A stretch of DNA of 37,479 nt from an uncultured Pelagibacteraceae bacterium (GTDB taxonomy: Bacteria > Pseudomonadota > Alphaproteobacteria > Pelagibacterales > Pelagibacteraceae), in assembly GCA_902524865.1 (NCBI GenBank), contig CABZEV010000007.1:1-37479 (forward strand). Reading direction: 5' to 3'. The notes under the pieces are model-generated. The model worked only from the letters and a program-made list of their open reading frames with translations, did not search any database and was not told where the DNA came from. Shown here one piece after another: positions 1 to 12,918 of this stretch; positions within the stretch are counted from its first letter, which is position 1; the number at the start of each line of letters is the position of its first letter. A program made the translations under genes and the position numbers.

Positions 1-138
1 AACGCAGTTGGGGCAAATGTAGGTTTTGTTGAAATTGAGTCTGATAAAGGCCACGATTCTTTTTTGCTTAATGTTCCAGATTTCTTAAAAGCTTTAAAAA
101 ATTTTTTAGATAAATCTTATGCAGAAAAACATTCATGA
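1..138 (+). CDS. metX: Homoserine O-acyltransferase MetX, C-terminal fragment
   Basis: Frame 1 is open from the window edge to a TGA at 136-138 and encodes 45 residues. It contains [12 protein letters not shown], which matches the C-terminal catalytic histidine region (GHDxFL) of MetX-type homoserine O-acetyltransferases, an alpha/beta-hydrolase fold family. The enzyme acylates homoserine in the cytoplasm for methionine synthesis. The stop overlaps the metW start as ATGA, the usual alphaproteobacterial metX-metW pairing. The 5' part lies outside the window, so acyl-donor specificity (acetyl or succinyl) cannot be judged. The piece is too short for the supplied ORF track. Confidence 0.88.
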   Translation, partial: NAVGANVGFVEIESDKGHDSFLLNVPDFLKALKNFLDKSYAEKHS

Positions 139-731
139 AACCAGAATATATAATTATTTCAGATTTAATTGAGAAAGATGCAAAAGTTCTTGATGTAGGA
201 TGTGATGATGGAACTTTGATGGAATTTTTAAAGACAAATAAAAACGCTAATATCAGAGGAATAGAGATTTCAAAAGAAAAAGTGCAAATCTGTATTGCTA
301 AAGGGCTGTCTGTTATTGAAGGGAATGCAGAATTTGATTTAAAGCAATTTCCAAATGACTCTTTTGAGTATGTTGTTCTTGGGCAAACTTTACAAGCTTT
401 TATAAATCCTGAGATTGTAATTAAAGAGCTTTTACGAGTTGGTAACAAAGCTATAGTAACTATTCCAAATTTTGGGCATTGGAAAGTAAGATTAAATTTG
501 TTATTTAAAGGAACAATGCCAATTACAAACTCTTTACCTCATGATTGGTATAACACACCAAACATTCATATGTGCACGATAAAAGATTTTGTCAGATTTT
601 CTAAGATTATTAACTTTAAAATTTTTAAATCTTTAGCGTTAATTAATGAAAATGTTTCTGATATTAATAACTCAAATCTTATTTTTAAAAATTTATTTGG
701 AGAACTTGGTATATTTTTAATAGAAAAATAA
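135..731 (+). CDS. metW: Methionine biosynthesis protein MetW
   Basis: This 198-aa protein has a class I SAM-dependent methyltransferase fold. The glycine-rich motif [11 protein letters not shown] is at about residues 19-29, an acidic strand end follows (RGIEIS), and the [14 protein letters not shown] segment is characteristic of MetW. MetW accompanies MetX in many proteobacteria and is needed for full homoserine acyltransferase activity; whether it methylates anything is not established. The ATG overlaps the metX stop by 4 nt, so translation is probably coupled. The length is normal for the family. gloB begins on the next base after its stop. Confidence 0.9.
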   Translation: MKPEYIIISDLIEKDAKVLDVGCDDGTLMEFLKTNKNANIRGIEISKEKVQICIAKGLSVIEGNAEFDLKQFPNDSFEYVVLGQTLQAFINPEIVIKELLRVGNKAIVTIPNFGHWKVRLNLLFKGTMPITNSLPHDWYNTPNIHMCTIKDFVRFSKIINFKIFKSLALINENVSDINNSNLIFKNLFGELGIFLIEK

Positions 732-1451
732 ATGAAAATTGAAATTATTAAATGTCTACAGGATAATTATAGCTACTTAATCATTGATGAAGAAAATCAA
801 ACCGCTTGTGTCATTGACCCTAGCGAGCCTGTACCAATAATCAATTATCTTGATAATTCAAAAATAAATTTAAAATTCATACTTAATACACACCATCATT
901 ACGATCATGTGGGTGGAAATCTTGAATTAAAAAAAAAATATAATTCTAAGGTGGTTGGATTTATTGGAGATAAAAATCGTATACCCGAGATTGATATATC
1001 TCTAGAGGACCACCAAATATGGAAACAAGATAATTTTGAGGCAAAAATTTATCATGTTCCTGGTCATACATCTGGACATATCGCTTTTCATTTTTTTAAA
1101 GAAAAAAAAATTTTCACAGGTGATACTCTATTCTCTTTAGGGTGTGGCAGAATTTTTGAAGGTACCTACGAACAAATGTATAATTCACTTAAAAAAATTA
1201 AATCATTACCAAAAGATACAGAAATTTATTGTGGCCATGAATACACCTTGGAAAACTCAAATTTTTGTATCGCCAATGACTCTGGTAATTTAAAATTAAA
1301 AAATAAAATACTAGAGATTAACAAGAAACTTCAGAATGCATTACCAACAATACCAAGTACTTTAGCTGATGAATTAGAATGTAATATATTTCTTAAAGCA
1401 AAAGATTTAGAAAGTTTTTCAAAATTGAGAGATTTAAAGGATAATTTTTAG
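732..1451 (+). CDS. gloB: Hydroxyacylglutathione hydrolase (glyoxalase II)
   Basis: This 239-aa metallo-beta-lactamase-fold enzyme hydrolyses S-D-lactoylglutathione to D-lactate and glutathione, the second step of methylglyoxal detoxification. The metal-binding HxHxDH motif is HHHYDH at residues 54-59. Further metal ligands follow in the VPGHTSGH segment, the FTGDTLFSLGCGR segment (bridging Asp) and YCGHEYT. FSLGCGRIFEGT is typical of glyoxalase II rather than of other members of the fold. The C-terminal part carries the glutathione-binding region and is slightly shorter than the usual 250-260 aa. The start directly abuts the metW stop. A recognisable promoter for the next gene lies 10 nt after its stop. 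Confidence 0.92.
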   Translation: MKIEIIKCLQDNYSYLIIDEENQTACVIDPSEPVPIINYLDNSKINLKFILNTHHHYDHVGGNLELKKKYNSKVVGFIGDKNRIPEIDISLEDHQIWKQDNFEAKIYHVPGHTSGHIAFHFFKEKKIFTGDTLFSLGCGRIFEGTYEQMYNSLKKIKSLPKDTEIYCGHEYTLENSNFCIANDSGNLKLKNKILEINKKLQNALPTIPSTLADELECNIFLKAKDLESFSKLRDLKDNF

Positions 1452-1460
1452 TTAATAGGC

Positions 1461-1488
1461 TTGACTAAAGAAATGCCCTGACTATATT
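1461..1488 (+). promoter_or_regulatory. Candidate sigma70-type promoter of rplU
   Basis: TTGACT (1461-1466) and TATATT (1483-1488) are separated by 16 bp, a close match to the housekeeping consensus. They lie in the 59-bp gap after gloB. Transcription would start near 1495, giving a leader of about 15 nt before the rplU ATG at 1511. It is assigned by sequence only. It probably starts the ribosomal-protein operon that continues into rpmA and obgE. Confidence 0.55.
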
Positions 1489-1510
1489 GCCTGATAAAAA
1501 AATCTATTTT

Positions 1511-1909
1511 ATGTCATACGCAGTTATACAATCAGGTGGAAAACAATATAAAGTGAAGTCTGGTGAAATTTTAAAAATTGAAAAATTACCAAATTCAAAG
1601 TCCGAAACTAAAATTGAGTTTAATGATATATTGGCATATGGCGATAATAAAGTAATAGAAATTGGTTCGCCAACAATTCAAGGTGCCAAAGTTGAAGCAA
1701 ACCTAATAAAAAATAGTAAAAATAGAACTGTACTTATTTTTAAAAAGAGGAGAAGACAAAACTCAAGAAGAAAAAATGGTCATAGACAAGAATATTCTAT
1801 GATTAGAATAAATAAAATTTTTTCAAAAGATGGTAAGATTTTATCTGAGGCTGAGAAGATTTCTAAACCAATAAAAAAAGATTCTGAAAAAAAGGAATTG
1901 AGTAAATAA
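1511..1909 (+). CDS. rplU: 50S ribosomal protein L21
   Basis: The protein begins MSYAVIQSGGKQYKV, the conserved L21 N-terminus, so I chose the ATG at 1511. The ORF-track start, a TTG at 1487, lies inside the candidate promoter. From 1511 the protein is 132 aa. Its core carries the L21 signature KKRRRQNSRRKNGHRQEYS, the basic segment that contacts 23S rRNA. A charged lysine/glutamate-rich tail of about 25 residues extends past the usual ~103-aa bacterial length, as in many alphaproteobacteria. It is followed 11 bp later by rpmA, the standard L21-L27 pair. Confidence 0.95.
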   Translation: MSYAVIQSGGKQYKVKSGEILKIEKLPNSKSETKIEFNDILAYGDNKVIEIGSPTIQGAKVEANLIKNSKNRTVLIFKKRRRQNSRRKNGHRQEYSMIRINKIFSKDGKILSEAEKISKPIKKDSEKKELSK

Positions 1910-1920
1910 AGGAATAAAAT

Positions 1921-2175
1921 ATGGCTACAAAAAAAGCTGGTGGATCATCGAGGAACGGTAGAGATAGTGCAGGCAGAAGACTTGGTGTAAAAAAATATGG
2001 TGGTCAATATGTTATTCCTGGCAACATAATTGTTAGACAAAGAGGTACTAAGATATTTCCAGGAGAAAATGTGGGTATGGGTAAAGATCACTCAATTTTT
2101 TCAGTAATAAAAGGTAAAGTTGTTTTTAAAAAAACAAAATCCGATAGAACTTTTGTTTCAGTAAAACCCAATTAA
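1921..2175 (+). CDS. rpmA: 50S ribosomal protein L27
   Basis: The 84-aa protein starts [16 protein letters not shown], the diagnostic L27 N-terminus that reaches toward the peptidyl-transferase centre. It continues with the conserved [17 protein letters not shown] and [13 protein letters not shown] segments. The length is normal. A clear Shine-Dalgarno sequence (AAAGGA, spacing about 7 nt) precedes the ATG, unlike many genes in this window. It sits between rplU and obgE, the conserved bacterial order. Confidence 0.97.
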   Translation: MATKKAGGSSRNGRDSAGRRLGVKKYGGQYVIPGNIIVRQRGTKIFPGENVGMGKDHSIFSVIKGKVVFKKTKSDRTFVSVKPN

Positions 2176-2193
2176 TATTACAACTCAAAATAG

Positions 2194-4281
<2,088 letters not shown>

Positions 4282-4282
<1 letters not shown>

Positions 4283-5532
4283 TGCAAAAGCTACTAACTG
4301 ATATCGGAAAAAAATCAAAAAAAGCAATTAATAAAAGGTTAAGTACAAAAAAAAAGGACAAAGTTCTAAAAGATTATCGTCTTCTAATCTTAAAAAACAA
4401 AAAATTAATAATTAATGAAAATAAAAAAGATATTAAGAATGCCTACAAAAAAGGTATTAAAAATAACTTAATCCAAAGATTAATATTAAATGACAAAAAA
4501 ATAGTTGCGATAACCAATTCTATAAAAAAAATTATTAGTTTAAGGGATCCTACAAATGTCATTTTAGAAAAATGGAAAAGGCCAAATGGTTTAGTAATAT
4601 CAAAAGTATCTATACCTATTGGTGTAATTGGCGTTATATACGAAAGTAGACCCAATGTTACAGCAGATGTTGCATCTTTATGTTTTAAGTCTGGGAATGC
4701 TGTCATTTTAAAAGGTGGATCTGAAGCTTATTATTCTAATCTTATTCTCACAAAATTCTTTAGAAAATCACTAAAGAAAAATAATGTTGATGAAAATTTT
4801 GTTCAGTTTTTAAAACTCAAAAAAAGAAGTGTTGTTGATTTTCTTCTACAAAAAATGAGTAAATTTATTGATGTAATAATTCCAAGAGGTGGGAAAGGTT
4901 TAGTTAAAAAAGTACAGGATTTATCATCTGTTCCAACAATTGGCCATTTGGAAGGTGTTTGTCATTCTTATGTAGATAAAAATGCAAATCCTAAGATTGC
5001 GAATAAAGTAGTTCAAAATGCTAAAATGAGGAATACCGCAATATGTGGAGCAACCGAAACAATTCTTTTACACGAAAAAATAATCAAGAAATTTGGAAAT
5101 AAAATTTTAAAAAATTTAGAAGAAAATGGATGTAAAATTATTGGTGATAATAAGATAAGAAAGCTTTATGATAAAAAAATTCAGAAAGCTTCGATAAAAG
5201 ATTGGACAAAAGAATATTTATCACCTGTTGTATCTGTGAAATCAGTAAAAAATATAGATGAGGCTATAGCGCATATTAACAAATATGGAACCATGCATAC
5301 GGATTGTATTATTACTCAAAACAAAAAAGCAGCAAAAAAATTTTTAAATGAGGTGAAAAGTTCAATAGCTATGCACAATACTTCAACACAATTTGCAGAT
5401 GGAGGTGAATTTGGGTTTGGTGGCGAGGTGGGAATCTCAACCAACACACTTCCACCTAGAGGTCCCGTAGGACTTAATCAACTTATTTCATATAAATATC
5501 AAGTCACCAGCAGAGGCCAAGTAAGGAAGTAA
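4282..5532 (+). CDS. proA: Gamma-glutamyl phosphate reductase
   Basis: ProA (416 aa, normal length) reduces gamma-glutamyl phosphate to glutamate semialdehyde with NADPH. It has the aldehyde-dehydrogenase-like fold. GVIYESRPNVTADVA and the cofactor-site segment GNAVILKGGSEA are visible, the catalytic cysteine lies in RNTAICGATETIL, and the C-terminal STQFADGGEFGFGGEVGIST is the ProA signature. It is unusually lysine-rich at the N-terminus, in keeping with the AT-rich genome. The start overlaps the proB stop by one base. nadD follows after one base. Confidence 0.96.
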
Positions 5533-5533
5533 T

Positions 5534-6055
5534 TTGAATTTAAAAAAAAAAAGAATTGGAATTTTAGGTGGTTCATTTGATCCTGCTCACAATGGTCATC
5601 TAGCTATATCTAAAGAAGCAGTAAAAAGATTTAAACTTGAAAAGATTATATGGGCCATTACAAAAAAAAATCCTTTTAAAATAAAAAGTTCTTTAAGCCT
5701 GCAATCTAGAATTAAAAGATGTAAAAAGATTATTAAAAAAAATAAATTTATTGAGGTCAAATTTTATGAAAATAAAATTAAATCAAATAAAACAATAAAT
5801 CTAATAAATTACTTCAACAAAAATAAAAAAAATGAAATTTTTTTCTTAATGGGTGCAGATAATTTAGTTAATTTCCATAAATGGCATAAATGGAAACAAA
5901 TTTCAGAAAAATGTAATATCTTAGTTTTTGATAGATATGGATATAAGAAAAAATCATTAAATTCTAAGACATATAAAACCCTTAAAAGTGAGAAATTTAA
6001 ATTTGTTTATTTTAATAAAGTCAATATTTCGTCTTCTCAATTAAGGAAAATTTGA
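5534..6055 (+). CDS. nadD: Nicotinate-nucleotide adenylyltransferase
   Basis: This 173-aa protein begins at a TTG codon one base after proA; no in-frame ATG precedes the catalytic motif. It has the nucleotidyltransferase motif GGSFDPAHNGHL (the HxGH element is HNGH), FLMGADNLVNFHKWHKW, and the second family motif in the form SSSQLRKI. NadD adenylylates nicotinate mononucleotide in NAD synthesis. The protein ends directly at the SSSxxR motif, whereas most relatives (about 190-215 aa) continue with a C-terminal helix. The other frames downstream do not encode that helix, so this looks like genuine shortening rather than a recent frameshift. It precedes rsfS, a common pairing. Confidence 0.88.
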   Translation: MNLKKKRIGILGGSFDPAHNGHLAISKEAVKRFKLEKIIWAITKKNPFKIKSSLSLQSRIKRCKKIIKKNKFIEVKFYENKIKSNKTINLINYFNKNKKNEIFFLMGADNLVNFHKWHKWKQISEKCNILVFDRYGYKKKSLNSKTYKTLKSEKFKFVYFNKVNISSSQLRKI

Positions 6056-6072
6056 TAGTCTAAATTTAACTA

Positions 6073-6423
6073 ATGGATAAAATTTCAGATCTTAAAAATT
6101 CTATCATCAAAACATTGGATATTAACAAGGCTCAAGACATAATAAGCATAGATCTTAAAGACAAAAGTTCTATGGCTGATTTTATGATTATTGCGAGCGG
6201 CACTTCATCTAGGCACATACAATCTTTATCCGAGCAAGTTTTGGAAAAATTTAAAGATAATGGCATAAAAAATTCAAAAATTGAGGGCGCAGATAGTAGT
6301 GAATGGAAATTAATTGATGGTATAGACTTAATTGTTCATATTTTTCACCCAGAAAAAAGAAAATTTTATGAACTTGAAAAAATGTGGTCTGAGCTAATAC
6401 CTAAAGAAAAATTAATTATTTAA
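6073..6423 (+). CDS. rsfS: Ribosomal silencing factor RsfS
   Basis: The 116-aa product matches the RsfS/YbeB/Iojap family. Visible landmarks are DIISIDLKDKSSMADFMIIASGTS, RHIQSLSEQV, the WKLIDGIDLIVHIF segment and a conserved aromatic tail (FYELEKMW). RsfS binds ribosomal protein L14 and blocks joining of the 30S and 50S subunits when nutrients are short. Its position after nadD is widely conserved. Its stop overlaps the ctpA start by one base. The length is typical. Confidence 0.93.
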   Translation: MDKISDLKNSIIKTLDINKAQDIISIDLKDKSSMADFMIIASGTSSRHIQSLSEQVLEKFKDNGIKNSKIEGADSSEWKLIDGIDLIVHIFHPEKRKFYELEKMWSELIPKEKLII

Positions 6424-7550
6424 TGAAAAAAGTATTAACATTATTTTTATTTTGTTTTCTATTTCAGCAAGTGAATTCTGCTGAAAATGATATTTACAAA
6501 AAAATTGATTTATTTGGAGAAGTGCTTGAAAAAATCAATAGAGAATATGTAGATGAAATTAATCAATCTGAAAGTATGGACTCTGCAATCAATGGCCTTC
6601 TACAATCTCTTGATCCTTACTCGGCATACATGTCTCCAGAAATATTTAATGAAATGCAGACTGAGACTAGTGGTGAGTTTGGGGGTCTTGGTATTGAGGT
6701 GAGTATGGAGTCAGGTGTTGTAAAAGTCATTTCTCCTATAGATGACACGCCAGCATCTAAAGCAGGGATTAAAGCAGGCGACTATATTGTTAAAATTAAT
6801 GATGTTCAAGTTCAGGGCAAATCTCTCAGCGAAGCTGTTGATTTAATGAGGGGGCCAGTTGGATCAGGAATTGAACTCACAATTCGAAGACGTGGGGAGA
6901 GAAAAGCTCTAATATTTAATGTTGTAAGAGAGATTATACAAATTCAATCCGTTAAAGCTGACATTTTAGAAAAAAGTATAGGTTATTTAAGACTAACTTC
7001 GTTTAATGAAAATAGTGGCAAACAAATAGAAAGAGAAATTAAAAAATTAGAAAAAAATAAAGATGTTAAGTCATACATTTTAGATTTAAGAAACAATCCT
7101 GGCGGACTACTTTCTCAAGCAATAAAAATCTCCGACTTTTTTTTAGATAATGGAGAGATCGTATCCACAAAAAGTAGAAAACCTTCTGAAAATAGAAAAT
7201 GGTTTGCAAAAAAAGGTGACCTTACAAATGGAAAAGTATTGATTGTTCTTATTAATTATGGATCGGCTTCAGCATCAGAAATAGTTGCAGGAGCCCTTAA
7301 AGATCACAAAAGAGCAATTTTATTAGGTGAAAATAGTTATGGTAAAGGCTCAGTACAATCGATCATCCCCCTTAAAAATGATGGAGCAATTAGGCTCACA
7401 GTAGCTAAATATTATCTTCCTTCCGGAAAATCTATTTCTGAGGTTGGTGTACTCCCAGATATAGAGGTTAGTGAGGAAAATGATGAATTCAGAATTAAAA
7501 CTGAAACCGACAATCAGTTAGAATACGCTATTAAACTTCTCAAGGGCTAA
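6423..7550 (+). CDS. ctpA: Carboxy-terminal processing protease (S41 family)
   Basis: The 375-aa protein has an apparent signal peptide (MKKVLTLFLFCFLFQQVNSA, cleavage probably near residue 20), so it acts in the periplasm. A PDZ domain spans about residues 85-165 (GGLGIEVSME; PASKAGIKAGDYIVKINDV). The S41 core follows, with catalytic Ser283 in GSASASE and Lys308 in YGKGSVQ at the 25-residue spacing typical of CtpA/B enzymes. Such proteases trim or degrade periplasmic proteins from their C-termini. It overlaps rsfS by one base and is followed after one base by rppH. Confidence 0.92.
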   Translation: MKKVLTLFLFCFLFQQVNSAENDIYKKIDLFGEVLEKINREYVDEINQSESMDSAINGLLQSLDPYSAYMSPEIFNEMQTETSGEFGGLGIEVSMESGVVKVISPIDDTPASKAGIKAGDYIVKINDVQVQGKSLSEAVDLMRGPVGSGIELTIRRRGERKALIFNVVREIIQIQSVKADILEKSIGYLRLTSFNENSGKQIEREIKKLEKNKDVKSYILDLRNNPGGLLSQAIKISDFFLDNGEIVSTKSRKPSENRKWFAKKGDLTNGKVLIVLINYGSASASEIVAGALKDHKRAILLGENSYGKGSVQSIIPLKNDGAIRLTVAKYYLPSGKSISEVGVLPDIEVSEENDEFRIKTETDNQLEYAIKLLKG

Positions 7551-7551
7551 T

Positions 7552-8028
7552 ATGGAGGAAAAATTCAGAAATCTGCCACTTAGAAGTGGAGTGGGAATTG
7601 TTGTCCTTAACAAGGATAATAAAGTTTTTGTCGCAAAACGAATAGACAATCCTAAGAATTTTTGGCAAATGCCACAGGGTGGAGTAGATGACGGAGAAGA
7701 TTTTTTAGCCGCTGCATATAGAGAATTAGAGGAGGAAACTAGTATAAAGAATGTAAAGCTTGTGAGAGAAATTGAAGGCACAATTACCTACGAACTGCCA
7801 AAAAATTTATTGGGTATTATTTGGAAAGGTAAATATAAGGGACAAAAACAAAAATGGTTTTTAATGAGATACCTGGGTAAAGATGAGGATATAAATATTA
7901 AAACAAATAAACCAGAATTTTTAGAGTGGAAATGGATAGAATTAGATAAAATAACTGAAGTGGTAGTGGATTTCAAATATCATGTATATAAAATACTTAA
8001 AGAAAAAATAAAAATAATAATTAATTAA
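7552..8028 (+). CDS. rppH: RNA 5'-pyrophosphohydrolase (Nudix)
   Basis: This 158-aa Nudix enzyme carries the full box GX5EX7REUXEEX at residues 43-63 (GGVDDGED then YRELEEET). The RppH-type context is present: YRSGVG-like PLRSGVGIV start, FWQMPQGGVDDGE, WFLMRYLG and the FLEWKWIELDKI C-terminal block. RppH removes pyrophosphate from mRNA 5' ends and so starts decay. Older names are nudH or dinucleoside polyphosphate hydrolase, and that substrate range cannot be excluded. Its TAA lies within a TTAATTAA palindrome shared with the stop of the convergent atpC. Confidence 0.9.
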   Translation: MEEKFRNLPLRSGVGIVVLNKDNKVFVAKRIDNPKNFWQMPQGGVDDGEDFLAAAYRELEEETSIKNVKLVREIEGTITYELPKNLLGIIWKGKYKGQKQKWFLMRYLGKDEDINIKTNKPEFLEWKWIELDKITEVVVDFKYHVYKILKEKIKIIIN

Positions 8029-8412
8029 TAGACTTTAAAGTTTCAACTTTTTGATCAGCTAAATATTTCAATTGATCACTAATTTCAGGTTTATTAGATT
8101 CTTCCTCTGCATTTTTTAGTAATTCCTGTAATTTATCTCTCTCAATATCTTTTAAATTTAGGATGTAGCTAGTTAAAATGGATAAAGTATTATTTTTAAA
8201 TTCGATAATCCCGTCCTCAACATAATACTTTTCATCACCAGATTTTGATTGAATGGTAATAATACCTGGTTTTAAAAATGAAATTATAGAAATATGATCT
8301 TTCAGTATACCCATTTCTCCTTCAAATGCAGGAACAACTACCTCACTAACATCCTCTTTGGATAAGAAGGATTTCTCTGGATTAACTATTTCTATCTTAA
8401 ATTCATCACTCA

Positions 8413-8413
<1 letters not shown>
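8021..8413 (-). CDS. atpC: ATP synthase F1 subunit epsilon
   Basis: The 130-aa protein matches the epsilon subunit: FKIEIVNPEKSFLS, VVVPAFEGEMGILKDHISIISFLKPGII (the beta-sandwich domain) and a C-terminal helical hairpin. It forms part of the F1 central stalk and regulates ATP hydrolysis. It is last in the minus-strand atpHAGDC set and overlaps the atpD stop by one base. Its own stop overlaps the convergent rppH by 8 bp, and no terminator hairpin is visible there. Confidence 0.93.
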
Positions 8414-10709
<2,296 letters not shown>

Positions 10710-10716
10710 AAATTAA

Positions 10717-12252
10717 TTAAGATTTAAAGTTTTTCTTAAGATTGGTAATTACTTCAATTAAAGTTTTTTCAGTTTCTTCCTCTAACTTACCAGAACTTAA
10801 AATAGATTGTATTAACTCTGGTTTATCAGATTTGCATCGTTCAATAATTCTATTCTCAAAGTCAGCAATATCTTTTAAATCAATATCATCTAAATACCCT
10901 TTTACTCCACAAAATACAGATATCACCTGTTCAGCAACAGTCATTGGTGAATATTGTTTCTGTTTTAATAACTCAGTTAATTTCGATCCTCTATTTAAAA
11001 GCTGTTGAGTTGAGGCATCTAAATCAGATCCAAATTGAGCAAAAGCTGCCATTTCTCTATATTGTGCCAATTCAAGTTTCATTGATCCTGATACTTTTTT
11101 CATAGCTTTTGTTTGCGCAGCTGAACCAACCCTAGAAACAGATAATCCAACATTAATCGCTGGTCTTATACCTTGGTTAAATAACTCAGTTTCTAAAAAA
11201 ATTTGTCCATCGGTAATTGAAATTACATTAGTTGGAATATAAGCAGAAACGTCTCCACCTTGAGTTTCAATGATAGGAAGAGCTGTTAATGAACCTCCGC
11301 CGTGTTCATCGCTTAATTTAGCAGCCCTTTCCAGTAATCTACTATGAAGATAAAATACATCGCCTGGATATGCTTCTCTGCCTGGTGGTCTTCTTAATAT
11401 AAGTGACATTTGTCGGTAGGCAACTGCTTGTTTTGATAAATCATCATAAATAATTAGAGCATGCATTCCATTATCTCTAAAGTATTCTCCCATTGCACAC
11501 CCCGTGTAAGGAGCCAAAAATTGAAGTGGAGCTGAGTCTGATGCTGTTGCTGCTACTATAGTTGTATATTCCATTGCACCAGCTTCTTCTAAAGTTTTTT
11601 GAATTTGTCTTACAGTTGATCTTTTTTGACCAACCGCAACATAAATACAATAAAGTTTTTGTTTTTCATCTCCGGACTCATTAATCTTTTTTTGGTTGAT
11701 AATTGTGTCAACTGCGACTGCAGTTTTACCAGTTTGACGATCTCCAATAATTAATTCTCGTTGACCTCTTCCAATCGGAACTAGACTATCAATTGATTTT
11801 AAACCTGTTTGCATTGGTTCGCTTACAGACTGTCTTGGAATGATACCGGGAGCCTTAACTTCAACTCTACTTTTTTTTACACTTTTGTCTAATGGTCCTT
11901 TTCCATCAATTGGATTTCCCAACCCATCTACGACCCTTCCTAATAATTCTTTTCCAACAGGGGTATCGACAATACTTCCAGTTCTTTTTACTACATCTCC
12001 TTCTTTAATGTTTCGATCATCTCCAAAAATTACAACACCTACATTTTCACTTTCCAAATTTAAAGCCATACCTTTTGATCCATCAGAAAATTCTACCATT
12101 TCACCAGCCTGAACATTATCTAGTCCATAAATTCTAGCTATACCATCTCCAACTGATAAAACTTGACCAACCTCAGAAATTTTAGTTTTTTCTCCAAAAT
12201 TTTTGATTTGTTCTTTTAATATTTTTGTGACTTCTGAAGGATTGATATCCAT
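10717..12252 (-). CDS. atpA: ATP synthase F1 subunit alpha
   Basis: The alpha subunit is 511 aa, full length, and forms the non-catalytic nucleotide-binding part of the alpha3beta3 ring. The P-loop GDRQTGKT is at residues 170-177. The N-terminal beta-barrel has [22 protein letters not shown], and the family signature [17 protein letters not shown] is present. It lies one base after the atpH stop and 7 bp before atpG. The F0 genes are not in the window, in keeping with the split F0 and F1 operons of alphaproteobacteria. Confidence 0.99.
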   Translation of the reverse strand: MDINPSEVTKILKEQIKNFGEKTKISEVGQVLSVGDGIARIYGLDNVQAGEMVEFSDGSKGMALNLESENVGVVIFGDDRNIKEGDVVKRTGSIVDTPVGKELLGRVVDGLGNPIDGKGPLDKSVKKSRVEVKAPGIIPRQSVSEPMQTGLKSIDSLVPIGRGQRELIIGDRQTGKTAVAVDTIINQKKINESGDEKQKLYCIYVAVGQKRSTVRQIQKTLEEAGAMEYTTIVAATASDSAPLQFLAPYTGCAMGEYFRDNGMHALIIYDDLSKQAVAYRQMSLILRRPPGREAYPGDVFYLHSRLLERAAKLSDEHGGGSLTALPIIETQGGDVSAYIPTNVISITDGQIFLETELFNQGIRPAINVGLSVSRVGSAAQTKAMKKVSGSMKLELAQYREMAAFAQFGSDLDASTQQLLNRGSKLTELLKQKQYSPMTVAEQVISVFCGVKGYLDDIDLKDIADFENRIIERCKSDKPELIQSILSSGKLEEETEKTLIEVITNLKKNFKS

Positions 12253-12253
12253 A

Positions 12254-12811
12254 TTACGCCTCTATCATTCTATTTTCAATTTGTTGTAATTTACTTTTTA
12301 TGGAAGTATCAATCATAGTACTTCCAACTTGCACAATCAAACCTCCAATTAAACTTTCATCTTGTTTATAACTCAACTTAATTTTTGATTTAAAATTGTT
12401 TGATAGCTCATCTGTAATTTTTTTAATCTCATCTTGAGTTAAGGATTTTGCGGATTTAATTTCAGCTTTTAACTCACCTCTTTTCTCAGAACATGTTTGA
12501 ATAAAACTTTTTAAAATTTTTTTAGTATAAAAATATCTTCTTTTTAAAATTAAAAAATTTAAAAAATTTCTAAATAAATTTTCTAATTTAAAGTTATTAG
12601 AAATCTTATTATTAATATCTGTTAAAATATTTTGACCTAAAGATGGGTCCTTTAAAAAATTATTAAACTCTTTGCTTTGATCGATTAAGTTTAGATATGC
12701 CACAGAATTTTCTTCAACTTGGGAAAGTAAATTTGCTTCTTCGGCAAGTTCGTATAAAGCCAAAGAATATCTACTAGCAGAAGTGCTGGAAAACTCTTTA
12801 TTTTTACTCAA
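12254..12811 (-). CDS. atpH: ATP synthase F1 subunit delta
   Basis: This 185-aa protein fits the delta subunit (OSCP), the peripheral-stalk link between F1 and F0. The [16 protein letters not shown] segment near the N-terminus and the C-terminal [27 protein letters not shown] block are diagnostic. The start is a TTG (coding strand, 12811); no in-frame ATG lies upstream of the conserved region. It is the first gene of the F1 set and follows a 107-bp gap holding palindromes and possible promoter elements. Confidence 0.92.
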   Translation of the reverse strand: MSKNKEFSSTSASRYSLALYELAEEANLLSQVEENSVAYLNLIDQSKEFNNFLKDPSLGQNILTDINNKISNNFKLENLFRNFLNFLILKRRYFYTKKILKSFIQTCSEKRGELKAEIKSAKSLTQDEIKKITDELSNNFKSKIKLSYKQDESLIGGLIVQVGSTMIDTSIKSKLQQIENRMIEA

Positions 12812-12844
12812 ATTAATACCTATTAAATATTGAAGATTTATTAA

Positions 12845-12856
12845 TAACTCGAGTTA
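12845..12856. promoter_or_regulatory. 12-bp perfect palindrome upstream of atpH
   Basis: TAACTCGAGTTA is a perfect inverted repeat 34 bp upstream of the atpH start codon, near the expected transcription start or early leader of the F1 operon. A second palindrome lies 10 bp away. It could be an operator or part of a hairpin in the leader. No regulator is known to me for this site. Confidence 0.35.
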
Positions 12857-12883
12857 ATTAACACATGACCAATTGGTCTTCAA
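12855..12883 (-). promoter_or_regulatory. Possible promoter of the atpHAGDC operon
   Basis: On the minus strand TTGAAG (12883-12878) is followed after 17 bp by TAATTA (12860-12855), giving a leader of about 37 nt before atpH. The match is only moderate. A stronger -35, TTGACA (12899-12894), lies further upstream but has no good -10 at 16-18 bp. Either way, the 107-bp gap is the only room for a promoter ahead of the operon. Confidence 0.3.
12867..12878. promoter_or_regulatory. 12-bp perfect palindrome GACCAATTGGTC
   Basis: GACCAATTGGTC is a perfect 12-bp inverted repeat in the priA-atpH gap. It contains four G/C bases and stands out in such AT-rich DNA. It falls within the spacer of the candidate atp promoter, a position where a bound dimeric regulator could act. 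Function is inferred only from symmetry and position. Confidence 0.4.
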
Positions 12884-12896
12884 GTAACACGTTTGT

Positions 12897-12917
12897 CAAA
12901 AAAAGCAGTTTTTTTTG
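12897..12917 (-). terminator. Possible weak terminator after priA
   Basis: On the minus strand C-A8-CTGC-T7-G starts two bases after the priA stop. The A and T runs can pair around a CTGC loop and the T arm could act as the U tract. The stem is almost purely A:T, so it is weak at best. Confidence 0.25.
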
Positions 12918-12918
12918 A

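Noticed and set aside
1487-1510. TTG start of the rplU ORF given in the track (MPDKKIYF...)
   Set aside because: The TTG lies within the TATATT -10 box, and the conserved L21 N-terminus begins at the ATG at 1511.
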